Source of the DNA: Nitrospirota bacterium
GTDB taxonomy: Bacteria > JACPQY01
NCBI GenBank assembly: GCA_016180645.1
Contig: JACPAV010000049.1
Coordinates: forward strand, 1 to 40,269
Reading direction: 5' to 3'
DNA length: 40,269 bases
This document shows, piece after piece, positions 39,966-40,269 of the stretch (positions within the stretch are counted from its first letter, which is position 1; each line of letters begins with the position of its first letter). The notes below the pieces were generated by a model. The model was not told the origin of the DNA, did not search any database, and saw nothing but the letters and a program-made list of their open reading frames with translations. A program made the translations under genes and the position numbers.

Positions 39966-40269
39966 ATGTGATCGCTCTCGTCCAAGCGCGCATGGGTTCG
40001 GGGCGATTGCCGGGCAAAGTCCTCACGCCCATCCTCGGGGTCCCGCTGCTCGGGCGGCTCCTCGATCGTTTGCGCCGGGCTCGTCTGGTCGACCAATTGG
40101 CGGTGGCGACCGGAGAAGCCCCCGAAAACGAAGCCATTAGGCGGTTTGGGGAGACGTATGGAGTTCCTGTACACGTGGGCAGCGAAGCGGATGTTCTACG
40201 TCGCTTCACATCGGCCTTGGACCGGTGGCCGGCCGACGGCGTGGTCCGGGTGACGGCCGATTGCCCCTT
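39962..40269 (+). CDS. SpsF/NeuA-like cytidylyltransferase, 3'-truncated by window edge
   Basis: The ATG at 39962 overlaps the previous stop (ATGA). The 102 visible residues begin MNVIALVQARMGSGRLPGKV, the CTP-binding signature of the SpsF, CMP-sialic acid and CMP-KDO synthetase-like family. Further conserved pieces are VPLLGRLLDRL, LAVATGEAPEN, VHVGSEADVLRRF and the edge of the catalytic region VRVTADCPL. These enzymes couple CMP to an acidic sugar such as a nonulosonic acid, or are domains of larger glycan synthases. With the PseH-like GNAT gene this supports a nonulosonate or related surface-sugar pathway. The rest of the gene lies outside the window. Confidence 0.82.
   Translation, partial: MNVIALVQARMGSGRLPGKVLTPILGVPLLGRLLDRLRRARLVDQLAVATGEAPENEAIRRFGETYGVPVHVGSEADVLRRFTSALDRWPADGVVRVTADCP

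Overview
The window looks like chromosomal DNA of an uncultured, GC-rich, diderm (Gram-negative) bacterium. kdsA (KDO synthesis for LPS), four large secreted or lipobox-bearing envelope proteins, an outer-glycan gene cluster and an AddAB-type recombination system all point that way. Proteins with long FG-GAP/NHL/FN3/Big_1 arrays, the DHH plus DUF3467 pair, and many unrelated hairpin repeats between genes resemble what is seen in deltaproteobacterial-type lineages and related candidate phyla. I cannot place it more finely from sequence alone.

Layout. (1) 1-1600: four small unrecognised genes, one with a membrane anchor and a C-terminal zinc ribbon. (2) 1600-2490: a gene-free stretch with a 5' half of tRNA-Leu(CAA) and three hairpins spaced exactly 71 bp apart. 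(3) 2490-20341: an envelope block. A good promoter drives a translationally coupled trio (secreted SH3-like protein; 1880-residue lipoprotein with nine FN3 domains and 14 FG-GAP blades; Big_1/EF-hand-like lipoprotein). An atypical SDR follows, then a 1417-residue NHL-repeat lipoprotein with its own promoter. On the opposite strand is a second Big_1/EF-hand-like lipoprotein, a paralogue of the first. (4) 20448-25781: housekeeping genes: DHH phosphoesterase, DUF3467, alanine racemase with an internal deletion, kdsA, a CDF zinc transporter, a Nudix hydrolase and tRNA-Gln(UUG). (5) 25900-36832: DNA repair genes dinG, rmuC, addB and addA. A methyltransferase gene bracketed by two almost identical 56-nt palindromes interrupts this block. 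(6) 36841-40269: a tightly overlapping glycan operon (zinc-ribbon protein, GT-B transferase, GNAT, Gfo/Idh/MocA oxidoreductase, cytidylyltransferase) that runs off the right edge.

How the genes fit together. The envelope block reads as a set of surface display proteins built from beta-propellers and Ig-like modules. The 3' glycan operon would make an activated, N-acylated sugar for surface decoration. Three homopolymeric C/G tracts of 10-12 bases fall inside genes of these two groups, which raises the possibility of phase variation. The most unusual items are the palindrome-bracketed methyltransferase cassette, the internally deleted alr, the tRNA half beside a 71-bp-periodic hairpin array, and the paralogous lipoproteins with homopolymer tracts. 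No CRISPR array, integrase or transposase gene was found.
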